Part shown: positions 14,967 through 22,207 of the stretch, piece after piece | How positions within the stretch are numbered: the first letter of the stretch is position 1 | Layout: every line of letters starts with the position of its first letter | Virus record (IMG/VR): IMGVR_UViG_3300032163_000061 | Coordinates: 1-36,041 of that record | DNA: 36,041 nt | Reading direction: 5' to 3' (one strand) | Source of the DNA: a virus | Program-made: the position numbers and the translations under genes | The notes under the pieces: generated by a model | Databases searched by the model: none | What the model was told of the DNA's origin: nothing | What the model saw: the letters and a program-made list of their open reading frames with translations, nothing else

Positions 14967-15202
14967 TGGTTCAGTACTTCTCGTGGGCCCTGATGGGCAT
15001 CACAGCCACGCAGATGTGGCTCGCGGGAAACGGCAATCGAGCAGCGTGGTTCCTCGGAATCGGGTCACAGGCGGTGTGGCTCTTCTTCGACTACCTCGTC
15101 GGTGCGTACGGGCTGATGCCGCTTGCCGTCATCCTCTCGTTCATCTACATTAGGAATCTCCGGAAGTGGAAACCAACCGCAATCATCGCAGTGGAGGAGT
15201 GA
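14966..15202 (+). CDS. Holin-like membrane protein, 78 aa
   Basis: GTG 14966 overlaps the endolysin stop (TAGTG), with AAGGGCGG upstream. The product has three hydrophobic stretches, about residues 3-20, 26-47 and 49-63, and a short basic segment (RNLRKWK), ending in an acidic VEE. Position directly behind the lysin and this topology fit a holin or holin accessory. Other small membrane proteins would look alike, so the functional call rests on position. Confidence 0.65.
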   Translation: MVQYFSWALMGITATQMWLAGNGNRAAWFLGIGSQAVWLFFDYLVGAYGLMPLAVILSFIYIRNLRKWKPTAIIAVEE

Positions 15203-15206
15203 GGCA

Positions 15207-15509
15207 ATGGCAAAGGGAATGGTCTTCAGTTACATCGCGGCGTACCTACACGGGGTCGATGACTTCGTCGTCGGGGCACATCGGGTGAAGTCGCTTCAGG
15301 TAGGCCCGGGACAGCCGGGGTATCTGCTGGTCATCATCTCGTTCGACCCCTGCGAGGACAACCCGAACGCGCCGACCGAGCGGAGGTTCATGGTGAGCCC
15401 CGTTTCGTGTACCTTTGAGGTGGGAGAGCCGACAGAAGTAGACATGCCGGATGAGCCGACTGCACCTCCACAACTGGTAGTGCCGACCACCCGACTTGAA
15501 AGGCGGTAG
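15207..15509 (+). CDS. Hypothetical protein, 100 aa
   Basis: ATG 15207 has GTGGAGGAG upstream. The product looks beta-rich (VKSLQVGPGQPGYLLVIISF), with a Pro-rich, probably flexible last 30 residues ending in a basic RLERR. No motif is recognised. It lies between two holin-like genes and four bases after the first, so it is in the same operon. Confidence 0.62.
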   Translation: MAKGMVFSYIAAYLHGVDDFVVGAHRVKSLQVGPGQPGYLLVIISFDPCEDNPNAPTERRFMVSPVSCTFEVGEPTEVDMPDEPTAPPQLVVPTTRLERR

Positions 15510-15512
15510 GAC

Positions 15513-15728
15513 ATGACGTTCGACTTGAAGGTATTCGTAAAGGAAATCGCTCTGACAGCGGTTGGTGCTGGCGCAGTCGCTGGCCTGACCGTCGTCGGCA
15601 ACGACATTCCCGTAGTCGCCGACCATTACGGTTGGGGTGCGGTCGCTTCCGCACAGCTTGTACTCGTCGTCGGCGCGGTACGGGCCATCGTCAGCAACTT
15701 CTTCTCGGAGAAGAAGCCCGATGCGTAA
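15513..15728 (+). CDS. Second holin-like membrane protein, 71 aa
   Basis: ATG 15513, with AGGCGGTAGG upstream. Two hydrophobic helices (about residues 11-30 and 40-62) are separated by a short polar turn (NDIPVVADHYG), and the C-terminus is charged (SEKKPDA). Two spans with a charged C-terminus fit a class II holin. It overlaps the start of the kinase gene by 8 bases. Which of the membrane proteins forms the lysis pore cannot be told from sequence. Confidence 0.62.
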   Translation: MTFDLKVFVKEIALTAVGAGAVAGLTVVGNDIPVVADHYGWGAVASAQLVLVVGAVRAIVSNFFSEKKPDA

Positions 15729-16284
15729 CGTAGCAATCATCGGCCCCTTGCGGGCCGGGAAAACTACGGTTCAGGACTGGTTGGTCAAGGTGCGGGGGTA
15801 CGCTCCCGCATCTTGTGCCGACCCCCTGAAAGACGAAGTCGTGACTGCTCTCAACGCCATTGAGGGCAACTGGTCACGGGAAAGACTGGATGAGGAGAAG
15901 GTGGCGTACCGTGGGCTCCTTCAGTGGTGGGGCACGGAGTTTCGCCGGGAGCAAGACCCGCTGTATTGGGTGAAACAGTTGGAGAAGCGTATAAACGCTC
16001 TCAACGGGTTCCCCTCGTTCACCCCGGTCGCCGTCGCCGACGGTCGCTTCATCAACGAACTCGACCTGCTGCGCGACCACAACTTCGTCATCATCCGTCT
16101 GGTGATGCCGAACCTCCGAGACCATCTCCACACATCGGTGGGAATGAGCGACGAGCAGATCGACGCGGCCCTCGCCCACAAGTCGGAGCGCGAGTGGATG
16201 GAGTATCCGGTAGACTACGAGGTAGCGAGCATTCCGGGAAAGCCGGAACAGTTGCTCGTCGAGGTGGAGAAGCTTTTACGATGA
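15721..16284 (+). CDS. Deoxynucleoside monophosphate kinase-like protein, 187 aa
   Basis: P-loop G8-P-L-R-A-G-K14-T-T lies on the first strand (MRNVAIIG). A central segment Y-R-G-L-L-Q-W-W-G-T-E-F-R-R (about residues 63-76) and a later V-A-D-G-R-F-I-N-E (near 105-113) match phage dNMP kinases, which phosphorylate dNMPs, including unusual ones, to feed DNA synthesis. Length is normal for such enzymes. ATG 15721 lies inside the end of the membrane protein gene. The next gene, a deoxyribosyltransferase-like fusion, starts in an ATGA overlap, so nucleotide metabolism is grouped here. A GTATAAAC element lies at 15989-15996. Confidence 0.82.
   Translation: MRNVAIIGPLRAGKTTVQDWLVKVRGYAPASCADPLKDEVVTALNAIEGNWSRERLDEEKVAYRGLLQWWGTEFRREQDPLYWVKQLEKRINALNGFPSFTPVAVADGRFINELDLLRDHNFVIIRLVMPNLRDHLHTSVGMSDEQIDAALAHKSEREWMEYPVDYEVASIPGKPEQLLVEVEKLLR
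15989..15996 (-). repeat. GTTTAKAC element 14 (GTTTATAC)
   Basis: In the dNMP kinase gene, read as Arg-Ile-Asn. It is the last copy in the left arm. Confidence 0.8.
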
Positions 16285-17096
16285 AGGTATACGTCATGGG
16301 GTCGCTGCGGAATCCCCAAATTCCAGCAGTAGGTGACGCTCTCCGCTCAATGGGGCATGAAGCCTTCGACAACTGGTTTTCGGGAGGAGAAGGGGCCGAC
16401 GATGCGTGGCGCGATTATGAGCGAGGTCGAGGCCATTCCTATCAGGAAGCGTTGGATAACCACTCCGCGCAACATATCTACAGTTTCGACCGCTTTCATT
16501 TGAACCGCTGCCACAGCGCGGTACTTACGCTCCCCGCAGGGCGTTCAGCGCATCTTGAGGCTGGGTTTTTCTCTGGTCTGGGGAAGCCGGTGTTCCTGTT
16601 GCTCGATGCAGAAGCGGAGCCTGAACGGCTAGACGTGATGGCGCAATTTCTCTACCGCGTGTGCCCGACTGTCGATAGTCTTCGGGAGGAAATCGCGGCG
16701 TACCCGTGGCCCAAACTCCCAGAACTCCCTCTGATTACTGCTATGGATGCAATGTGGTTAGCAGGGGTGTGGGAAGGGGACGGAACAATCTGTCTTACAG
16801 GAAAAGTGCCTCGTATGACATTGCAGATGACAGACCGGGACATTGTTGAACGCGCAGCGCGCATTCTCGGAAGTAAGGTTTGGGCGCAGTCTTTGACCGT
16901 AACCGGAAAACCTGTGTGGGGATGCGGGCGAGCGGGACTTACAGCTATTGAGTGGTTACGCATTCTTCGCCCCTACTTTGGTTATCGGCGACAAGGGCAA
17001 ATTGTTGCTACAGTACAGGGTTGGCTTGACCAACGGGGATTCAACAGCAAGGATCGTGGGTGGTGGGAAACTGTGTTTTGTTTGCGCCAATCCTAG
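16281..17096 (+). CDS. Nucleoside 2-deoxyribosyltransferase-like domain fused to a LAGLIDADG domain, 271 aa
   Basis: Residues 1-140 look like the nucleoside 2-deoxyribosyltransferase family: MKVYVMGSLRNP start, a D-x-W-R-D-Y-E-R-G-R-G-x-S-Y segment, S-F-D-R-F-H-L-N-R, and L-P-A-G-R-S-A-H-L-E93, where Glu93 would be the nucleophile. Residues 150-271 carry W159-L-A-G-V-W-E-G-D-G-T-I170, a LAGLIDADG motif with its acidic ligand, then strands and basic residues typical of homing endonucleases. The reading frame runs through without a break. The start is an ATGA overlap with the kinase gene. The fusion is unusual and may be an endonuclease that entered at the enzyme's C-terminus. Base composition looks less GC-rich than neighbours. 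Confidence 0.82.
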   Translation: MKVYVMGSLRNPQIPAVGDALRSMGHEAFDNWFSGGEGADDAWRDYERGRGHSYQEALDNHSAQHIYSFDRFHLNRCHSAVLTLPAGRSAHLEAGFFSGLGKPVFLLLDAEAEPERLDVMAQFLYRVCPTVDSLREEIAAYPWPKLPELPLITAMDAMWLAGVWEGDGTICLTGKVPRMTLQMTDRDIVERAARILGSKVWAQSLTVTGKPVWGCGRAGLTAIEWLRILRPYFGYRRQGQIVATVQGWLDQRGFNSKDRGWWETVFCLRQS

Positions 17097-17125
17097 CCGT
17101 TTCACGAAAGTAAGGAGGGGATGAA

Positions 17126-17461
17126 ATGACCGAAGAGAGAAAGAAGCCGAGGATCGTTGCCCGTCATCCAGATGACCACCACCCCATCCCGATCACCGAG
17201 GATGACTTCGCGTACTTCCAGCTACAGGGCCCGGAGCAACTGGCCGCGCTGAAGAAGCAGATCGGCGAGAGGGAGAAGATTCACTTCGACCTCCGCATGC
17301 TTCGGGAGCAGTTGGACGGTAACCCCGAGCCGGGAGTCCACGAACCGCTCGCACCACGCTGCTCCTGCGGCGTCTGCGAACTCCGACGCACCGAGGCCCT
17401 GCTGACGGCGAACGAGTACAGCATCCGGCGTCTCCGGTCGATGTACGCGAGGCTGAGTTAG
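17126..17461 (+). CDS. Hypothetical protein with a Cys cluster, 111 aa
   Basis: TAAGGAGGGG lies upstream of ATG 17126, a strong ribosome-binding site. The protein has a polar start, a central helical coiled-coil-like segment (LAALKKQIGEREKIHFDLRM), then C-S-C-G-V-C near residues 79-84, which could hold a metal, and a basic C-terminal helix. No domain is recognised. It is the last gene of the rightward arm; its TAG overlaps the last gene of the leftward arm by 4 bases. Confidence 0.68.
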   Translation: MTEERKKPRIVARHPDDHHPIPITEDDFAYFQLQGPEQLAALKKQIGEREKIHFDLRMLREQLDGNPEPGVHEPLAPRCSCGVCELRRTEALLTANEYSIRRLRSMYARLS

Positions 17462-17784
17462 GGGAGGATACGGGAGAAGAGGTCTGTCCAGAAGGGGTCA
17501 ACCCAGTGCGAAGCGGCCACCTGTGTTATGGTGGCCGCTGCCACGCCCCCGAGGGCCCATCGTATCCACTTGATGTTCAGGAGTTTGAAGCCGATGGACG
17601 TGAGAAGCTGGTCGGCACTCAGCTTTCCGTCTATACGCTTATCGATTCCCCAGACCTTATCGGTCAGGATTTCGACCTCATGGTTAACGTGCTGTCGGAG
17701 GGTGATGATCTCAAGTTTCGAGTCCAGTACCTCTGACTTGACTTCAAGGACGGCTTCGTAGATTTCGTCAGTCGTCTTTGGCAT
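17458..17784 (-). CDS. XhlA-like holin accessory candidate, 108 aa
   Basis: Read leftward, this protein has a long N-terminal amphipathic coiled-coil region (about residues 5-60) and one hydrophobic segment (WALGGVAAATITQVAA, near residues 76-91), ending in a short polar tail. This layout resembles XhlA-type proteins, which bind membranes and cooperate with holins. ATG 17784 has GGAG of the preceding small gene's end at a suitable distance. Its position, with a second small membrane protein just upstream, suggests a lysis role on this arm. It is a structural resemblance, not a confirmed family match. Confidence 0.62.
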   Translation of the reverse strand: MPKTTDEIYEAVLEVKSEVLDSKLEIITLRQHVNHEVEILTDKVWGIDKRIDGKLSADQLLTSIGFKLLNIKWIRWALGGVAAATITQVAASHWVDPFWTDLFSRILP

Positions 17785-17908
17785 CTTCGTCTCCTAATCG
17801 GCGGCTGTGGTAGATCGCCCCGCCAATACAGATGACAGCGCAGAACCCGTGGACGAAGACCATCATCAGTTGGAAGGCTGGCTCACGGGAAAGTTTAGGA
17901 CGAGCCAT
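17768..17908 (-). CDS. Small membrane protein, 46 aa
   Basis: On the minus strand ATG 17908 follows AGGAGAACGCCG, a good ribosome-binding site, and runs to TGA at 17770-17768. The product has a basic start (MARPKLSREP), one hydrophobic helix (LMMVFVHGFCAVICIGGAIY) and an acidic tail. It overlaps the following XhlA-like gene by 17 bases. A GTTTAGAC element lies just upstream of the ribosome-binding site, at 17921-17928. A small holin or antiholin partner is possible. Confidence 0.6.
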   Translation of the reverse strand: MARPKLSREPAFQLMMVFVHGFCAVICIGGAIYHSRRLGDEDAKDD

Positions 17909-17920
17909 CGGCGTTCTCCT

Positions 17921-17928
17921 GTTTAGAC
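17921..17928 (+). repeat. GTTTAKAC element 15 (GTTTAGAC)
   Basis: In the gap just upstream of the ribosome-binding site of the 46-aa gene. Confidence 0.8.
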
Positions 17929-17944
17929 GGTCACCAGAAGTATA

Positions 17945-18115
17945 TCAGGTGGGGGCTAACACGGTTTGGGTCGCGAGCCCGGGGCCCATCGTCATCACGA
18001 TCAGCGTCCACTCCTTCGGGCCGAAGTGGTGTTCGGTGCCATCCGGGTGGACGAGGCGCACCCAGCCGTTCGCGAGACGTTCGTGTAGGTATCCGCCGAC
18101 GATGATCGCCTTCAT
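17945..18115 (-). CDS. Small hypothetical protein, 56 aa
   Basis: ATG 18115 overlaps the stop of the LamG-like gene in a TAATG, and the frame ends at TGA 17947-17945. The product starts MKAIIVGGYLHERLANGW and looks like a small beta-rich domain with a hydrophobic end. The coupling of start and upstream stop is the main support. Function unknown. Confidence 0.55.
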   Translation of the reverse strand: MKAIIVGGYLHERLANGWVRLVHPDGTEHHFGPKEWTLIVMTMGPGLATQTVLAPT

Positions 18116-19011
18116 TACGAGGTGACCCCCGTGCGTCGGCGCGAAGAGATGATCGGTGTACGGAAGAACCAGTAGCGGCGGTCAACTTCAGGGGCGCGGA
18201 ACATCGCGTACGGTTCCTCGTAGAGCCACTGCGCCATCTCCTGTGTGATCCAACCTACCCCGTCCTTCGTCGCGTCTCGCCAGCGGGTCGGGCCATACTG
18301 GACACCAGAGGGAGCGACAGGCCAGAACGAATCGAGGCCGAACATCCAGCGGGTGACGGTCGCACCTGTCCAGTCGGCAGTGACGGTAATCGTCATAGAA
18401 CCGGCGAACTGTCCATCCCAATACATGTTTGCCGTTTTCGTCGGCGTTGCGTCGAACGAGACATTTCCGACCATGTGATGCCACTTACCGTCGTTGACGT
18501 ACATGGGAGCAGCGGTGGTTATACCCTGCTGCCCTGCAATCAGCCATGTCACGAAGCCGCCCGTAGAGTAAATGAAACACGCTCCGTGGCGGGTGAGCGA
18601 TGTGTCTCTCCCGAAAATCCACTGGTGCGCTGTCGTACTCATGCTTTCAGGCGTCCTGACCCAGCACTCCATCGAGAACTTCGTCGCGTTGTAGCGCGTG
18701 TCGTTCGCCACGTTGATGAACTTAGTGTTGGTGCCTACAGAGGTCGGGGAGGTGCCGTGGGCCACAGCGGGCACTAGTTGCCCTACTGATGTACCGCCCG
18801 CTCCTCCACCGGGAGTCCACGTCAGCGTGTCAGAGAGTACCCCATCTGTCGCCCCGTTCGACCCCGGGACGTTATCCCGGACAACGTAAGAGTTCTCTTC
18901 GAGCATGTCCCACGAAGAAATTAGCCCTTGAGCATGCGGATGCGACATGTCGATCTGCGACCCAGCCGGGGGCTTCCATAGCGCGGGGCGTTTGATGAGT
19001 TGAAGTGGCAT
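18115..19011 (-). CDS. LamG/concanavalin-like tail or adhesion protein, 298 aa
   Basis: The protein begins with a Pro-rich segment (MPLQLIKRPALWKPP) and has the layout of a LamG-like jellyroll: F-S-M-E-C-W-V-R-T strand near residue 110, then a D-G-K-W-H-H-M-V-G segment near residue 175 with its WHH motif. Such domains bind sugars or host surfaces and occur in phage tail proteins. It lies directly after the fibre and the 208-aa protein. The start, 4 bases after the previous stop, has no strong ribosome-binding site, suggesting coupling. Confidence 0.75.
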   Translation of the reverse strand: MPLQLIKRPALWKPPAGSQIDMSHPHAQGLISSWDMLEENSYVVRDNVPGSNGATDGVLSDTLTWTPGGGAGGTSVGQLVPAVAHGTSPTSVGTNTKFINVANDTRYNATKFSMECWVRTPESMSTTAHQWIFGRDTSLTRHGACFIYSTGGFVTWLIAGQQGITTAAPMYVNDGKWHHMVGNVSFDATPTKTANMYWDGQFAGSMTITVTADWTGATVTRWMFGLDSFWPVAPSGVQYGPTRWRDATKDGVGWITQEMAQWLYEEPYAMFRAPEVDRRYWFFRTPIISSRRRTGVTS

Positions 19012-19014
19012 CGG

Positions 19015-19641
19015 TTACGTCGCTGCGATAGAATCGAGCGTCTGCGCGAACGCTTGGACGGTGACGGCGTCACCCGCTGCGGGGTCGCCGTAGTCGAAGA
19101 TGATTTCGTACGTCGCGCCGCCTTCGAGCCACATCGTGAAGAGGTCGGACTTGTTGCGGACGGTGTGCGCTACGTCGTTGTGAGCGAAGCGCGTAGGCTC
19201 ATCGAGCAGGAAGACGGTCGCCGACGTGATGTCAGCAACGCGGCACCACTCGGAGTCGGCAGCAGCAGGGGAAGCGGCGGCGACGAAGATGATGTCACCA
19301 GCGACAAAGGATGTCGTCGAAGCGACGGTCAGGGAAGAGACACCCGCGTTATTGCCCGCTGCGGCGGCTGTCGTCGAAATCGCTGCGGTCGTTGACCCGA
19401 TGAAGGATGCTGCCGCGCCGCTAACGTGTGATACGGCATCGTTGTTGATCGTCCTCTTCGCCATGACGATGACGCCAGTGGAGAGGGCTGTCGTGCCGCC
19501 CCGCCCGATGCGAGCAAACACGTACGCGCCCCACTTCGTCCGAAGATCGAGCGTCGAGCGCGACGTGGCGTTTCGTGCCAGCGAGGCCATCGTCTTGACG
19601 GATACATTGTCCGTCCACGTTGGGGTAATCGTCGATGCCAT
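19015..19641 (-). CDS. Hypothetical virion-region protein, 208 aa
   Basis: AGAGGAAG precedes ATG 19641. The protein is Ala/Thr/Ser-rich and beta-rich, with a central low-complexity part (TTAAISTTAAAAGNNAG, residues 85-101), followed by a region of short strands. No catalytic residues are seen. Between fibre and LamG genes it is likely a tail-associated protein. The stop of the fibre gene lies inside the GTTTATAC element 23 bases upstream. Confidence 0.7.
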   Translation of the reverse strand: MASTITPTWTDNVSVKTMASLARNATSRSTLDLRTKWGAYVFARIGRGGTTALSTGVIVMAKRTINNDAVSHVSGAAASFIGSTTAAISTTAAAAGNNAGVSSLTVASTTSFVAGDIIFVAAASPAAADSEWCRVADITSATVFLLDEPTRFAHNDVAHTVRNKSDLFTMWLEGGATYEIIFDYGDPAAGDAVTVQAFAQTLDSIAAT

Positions 19642-19663
19642 TGGATTCTTCCTCTCTGAACCA

Positions 19664-19671
19664 GTTTATAC
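19664..19671 (+). repeat. GTTTAKAC element 16 (GTTTATAC)
   Basis: Covers the end of the fibre gene; read leftward, its TAA is the fibre stop codon. Confidence 0.8.
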
Positions 19672-22206
19672 GGTATTCCTGAGCCCGACAAGCGTGACAG
19701 TTACGTCTGCGGGGGTGCCCACGATGACGCCGACGTTCATTCGCATCAGGCGGTCAGCCGGGACGGTAGCGTTCGCCATCGTGTTCGTGAAGTTCGACTT
19801 TTCCGAGGAGAGCGTGTACGTGGCGATGGTCGTCCACACGGCAACCGTATCGAGGTCATCGGTGTCTCCGTATTGGACGGTGATGGGGAGCCCAGCCGCG
19901 CCGGGGGCCGTCTCTGCATCGACATATAGACGGTCTGCCGTCATGCCCGAGGGGCCCGAGTGGTAGGTATTCCCCTGCTGGTTACCCGCAACGACTGTCG
20001 CAGCGGGGGCCGCGTCCGGGATGAAGATGTGCTGGACGATGCTCTGCGCGGTTACCTGTGCGCGGGTAACGACGAGCGTGATGGTTACATCCGCAGGAGT
20101 ACCGACGATAATCCCGACATTCATGCGGAGAAGACGGTCAGGGGGGATACTCGCGTTCGTGAAGGATGTCGATGACGCCGTCTTCTCGGACGAGAGCGTG
20201 TAGGTGATAATCTCCGTCCACACTGTCACCGTGTCGAGGTCGTTTGTATCACCATACTGGATAGTGATGGGAAGACCGGATGCATCCGGAGCCGTCTCCG
20301 CGTCCACGTAGAGTTTCGTTGCCGTCTCGACGAGGGTCGAAGAGTGGTAGACATTGCCCTGCTGGTCACCAATCGTGACGGTCGCTGTAGGAGCCGCGTC
20401 AGGAGCCCAGTAGTATTGCGCGACGGTCGAGCCGCCACCACCGCCAGCAGAGCCCCAGACGGGAATGCCACCAGAGAGGACGAGTGCGAGCCCATCAGCA
20501 GACGCCCCGACTGCCAGCGTCTCCCATGCGGTGCCCGCGACGTTCCCTCGGATGATTGCGCCCTTCGTGACCGCTGCGGCGGTAGTATCACTGTGGTCAG
20601 CAGAGAGAAAGACGTGCGCCTGTGTGTGGTGCGCGGAACCGGAGTGTGTCGCGTCCACTGTCGGCGATGCCCACGTCCCACCGAGTTCCCCACCCGGGGT
20701 AGTACCGACAACGATGGCCGACGCGAGCGAAGTATCTGCGGTGCCGATGAGGTAATTGACGGTAGTTGGCGCAGTCGCCGATGCGCCCGTGGAGTCCACG
20801 ATTGTCCAGTTATCTGTCGCGCCACCAGCGAAACCGTTGAAATTCGTCGTCCAATCGCGATACGCATTCGGGGCCAGCCAGATACTGTCGGGCAGCGCAC
20901 CTGTGTTCACGAAGGTGGTCGAGATCGCCGTACCACTCCCGGGGCCGTCCAGCGAATTTCCCGTCACGATGACGTTCTTGATGTTCGACGTAGCCGAGCC
21001 CACTGATAGGAACTGTGCGCCGACTGCACTCGCCTGATACGTGTTGTTGCATATGTGGATGTTCGACCCGGTCTGCACGTTACCCGTGACGATGCAGATG
21101 CCAGCGTACGCGCTGATGACGACGTTGTTGTCGAAGTGCCATACGGAGGAAGTGTAGTTCTGCTGAAGCAACCGGAACCCGCTGTTATGGGAGATGAAGT
21201 TGTTTCGCATGATCTGTCCGGTGCCCGACATGCCCCAGTCTACGGAGGTCGAGGAGGAGTGGCGGTTTATACCGTCGAGCGTCATCGAACAGTCTTCCAT
21301 GATGAAGAGTCCGAGACCGTTCGACGTTGCACCCAACTGGTGAATGACGAGGGCTCCCGCTCCCGTGCAGCCGCGCACAGTGAGATTGTTTCCCGTCATC
21401 GCGGCGAGCAGCGACCCGCCGACGAGCGCGTCGAACGTCGAGCCGTTTTTGTAAAAATCCATGTCCTCGAACTCGATGTCCATAATCGATGGCCCGCCCG
21501 CTGCCGGGACGATGAGCGCACCTGTACCCGCTGTACGAGCGAAGCGGAAGGACTTGAACGAAATACTCGTGCTGGCGTTCTTAGCGGGGAATGACATGCA
21601 GCCCGTCGTCCCGGCGAGAGCCCATGTAATCGTTGCTCGTTCTCGCGTACCCGACGCGATGATAATCTGCTGGTTGGCGGCGAGTGCCGGGAGAACTTCC
21701 TGTGCGCTGACCGTCTCCGTGTGTGTCGTGCAGAGCCAGATGAATTTCGATACCCCTGTCGCGATAGCTGCTTGCAACGCGCCCGCTGCGCCGTACAGGG
21801 TGAGGTAGTCCCCGTGCCCCGCCGCATCAACAACGTAGTCAGCATTCATCAACCCCGACCCGCCCGACGAGGCGATTTCGAGGAACTGCGAGTTCGCGGG
21901 CTTCGAGAAAACGATCCCCGACCCAGCGAGAAGCATCTGCCCCTGACCGACGAATGTCGCGCCGCCAGCGAGTGTCGGGTCGGTGAATCCGGAGGTGAGT
22001 TTCCAGCCCGAGATGTTCGACAACGGTTCGAGAGAGCCGCCACCGCCCTGCAATCGCTGCACCTGTGCGTTGAGGTCTTTGAGCGTATCGCCCCAGCCCG
22101 ACGAGTGGCGCGAGGAATCTTCGAGACGACGAAGCCGTTCGGCTATGTCATTCGTTCCGCCCTCCTGCTGAGTCTGTGCGCCTGAGTGTGAAGTACTCTC
22201 GTACAT
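19666..22206 (-). CDS. Large tail fibre or receptor-binding protein with tandem C-terminal repeats, 846 aa
   Basis: ATG 22206, with GAGG about 8 bases upstream, is preferred to 22242. The protein starts with a coiled coil (about residues 20-60), then a long region of short Asn/Gly-rich turns and strands (about 100-480) that looks like a right-handed parallel beta-helix, then T-W-A-S-P-T-V-D-A-T-H-S-G-S segments seen in phage fibres. It ends in two tandem repeats of about 120 residues (about 598-715 and 727-846), each with P-D-A-A-P-x-A-T-V and L-Y-V-D-A-E-T-A-P. This is probably a trimeric fibre for host recognition. Its stop codon lies in a GTTTATAC element. Confidence 0.85.
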   Translation of the reverse strand: MYESTSHSGAQTQQEGGTNDIAERLRRLEDSSRHSSGWGDTLKDLNAQVQRLQGGGGSLEPLSNISGWKLTSGFTDPTLAGGATFVGQGQMLLAGSGIVFSKPANSQFLEIASSGGSGLMNADYVVDAAGHGDYLTLYGAAGALQAAIATGVSKFIWLCTTHTETVSAQEVLPALAANQQIIIASGTRERATITWALAGTTGCMSFPAKNASTSISFKSFRFARTAGTGALIVPAAGGPSIMDIEFEDMDFYKNGSTFDALVGGSLLAAMTGNNLTVRGCTGAGALVIHQLGATSNGLGLFIMEDCSMTLDGINRHSSSTSVDWGMSGTGQIMRNNFISHNSGFRLLQQNYTSSVWHFDNNVVISAYAGICIVTGNVQTGSNIHICNNTYQASAVGAQFLSVGSATSNIKNVIVTGNSLDGPGSGTAISTTFVNTGALPDSIWLAPNAYRDWTTNFNGFAGGATDNWTIVDSTGASATAPTTVNYLIGTADTSLASAIVVGTTPGGELGGTWASPTVDATHSGSAHHTQAHVFLSADHSDTTAAAVTKGAIIRGNVAGTAWETLAVGASADGLALVLSGGIPVWGSAGGGGGSTVAQYYWAPDAAPTATVTIGDQQGNVYHSSTLVETATKLYVDAETAPDASGLPITIQYGDTNDLDTVTVWTEIITYTLSSEKTASSTSFTNASIPPDRLLRMNVGIIVGTPADVTITLVVTRAQVTAQSIVQHIFIPDAAPAATVVAGNQQGNTYHSGPSGMTADRLYVDAETAPGAAGLPITVQYGDTDDLDTVAVWTTIATYTLSSEKSNFTNTMANATVPADRLMRMNVGVIVGTPADVTVTLVGLRNTV
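19669..20415 (-). repeat. Tandem duplication encoding the fibre C-terminus
   Basis: About 360 bases near 20050-20415 are repeated at about 19669-20030. The two copies translate to similar domains; identity is clear in V-D-A-E-T-A-P, Q-Y-G-D-T-x-D-L-D-T-V and R-M-N-V-G-x-I-V-G-T-P-A-D-V. They have diverged by scattered substitutions, so the duplication is not very recent. Confidence 0.75.
21265..21272 (+). repeat. GTTTAKAC element 17 (GTTTATAC)
   Basis: Inside the fibre gene, read leftward as Gly-Ile-Asn. Confidence 0.8.
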
Positions 22207-22207
22207 G

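Noticed and set aside
17629-17636. GTCTATAC as another copy of the dispersed element
   Set aside because: It differs at the third base, which is T in all other copies, so it is noted as a near miss only.
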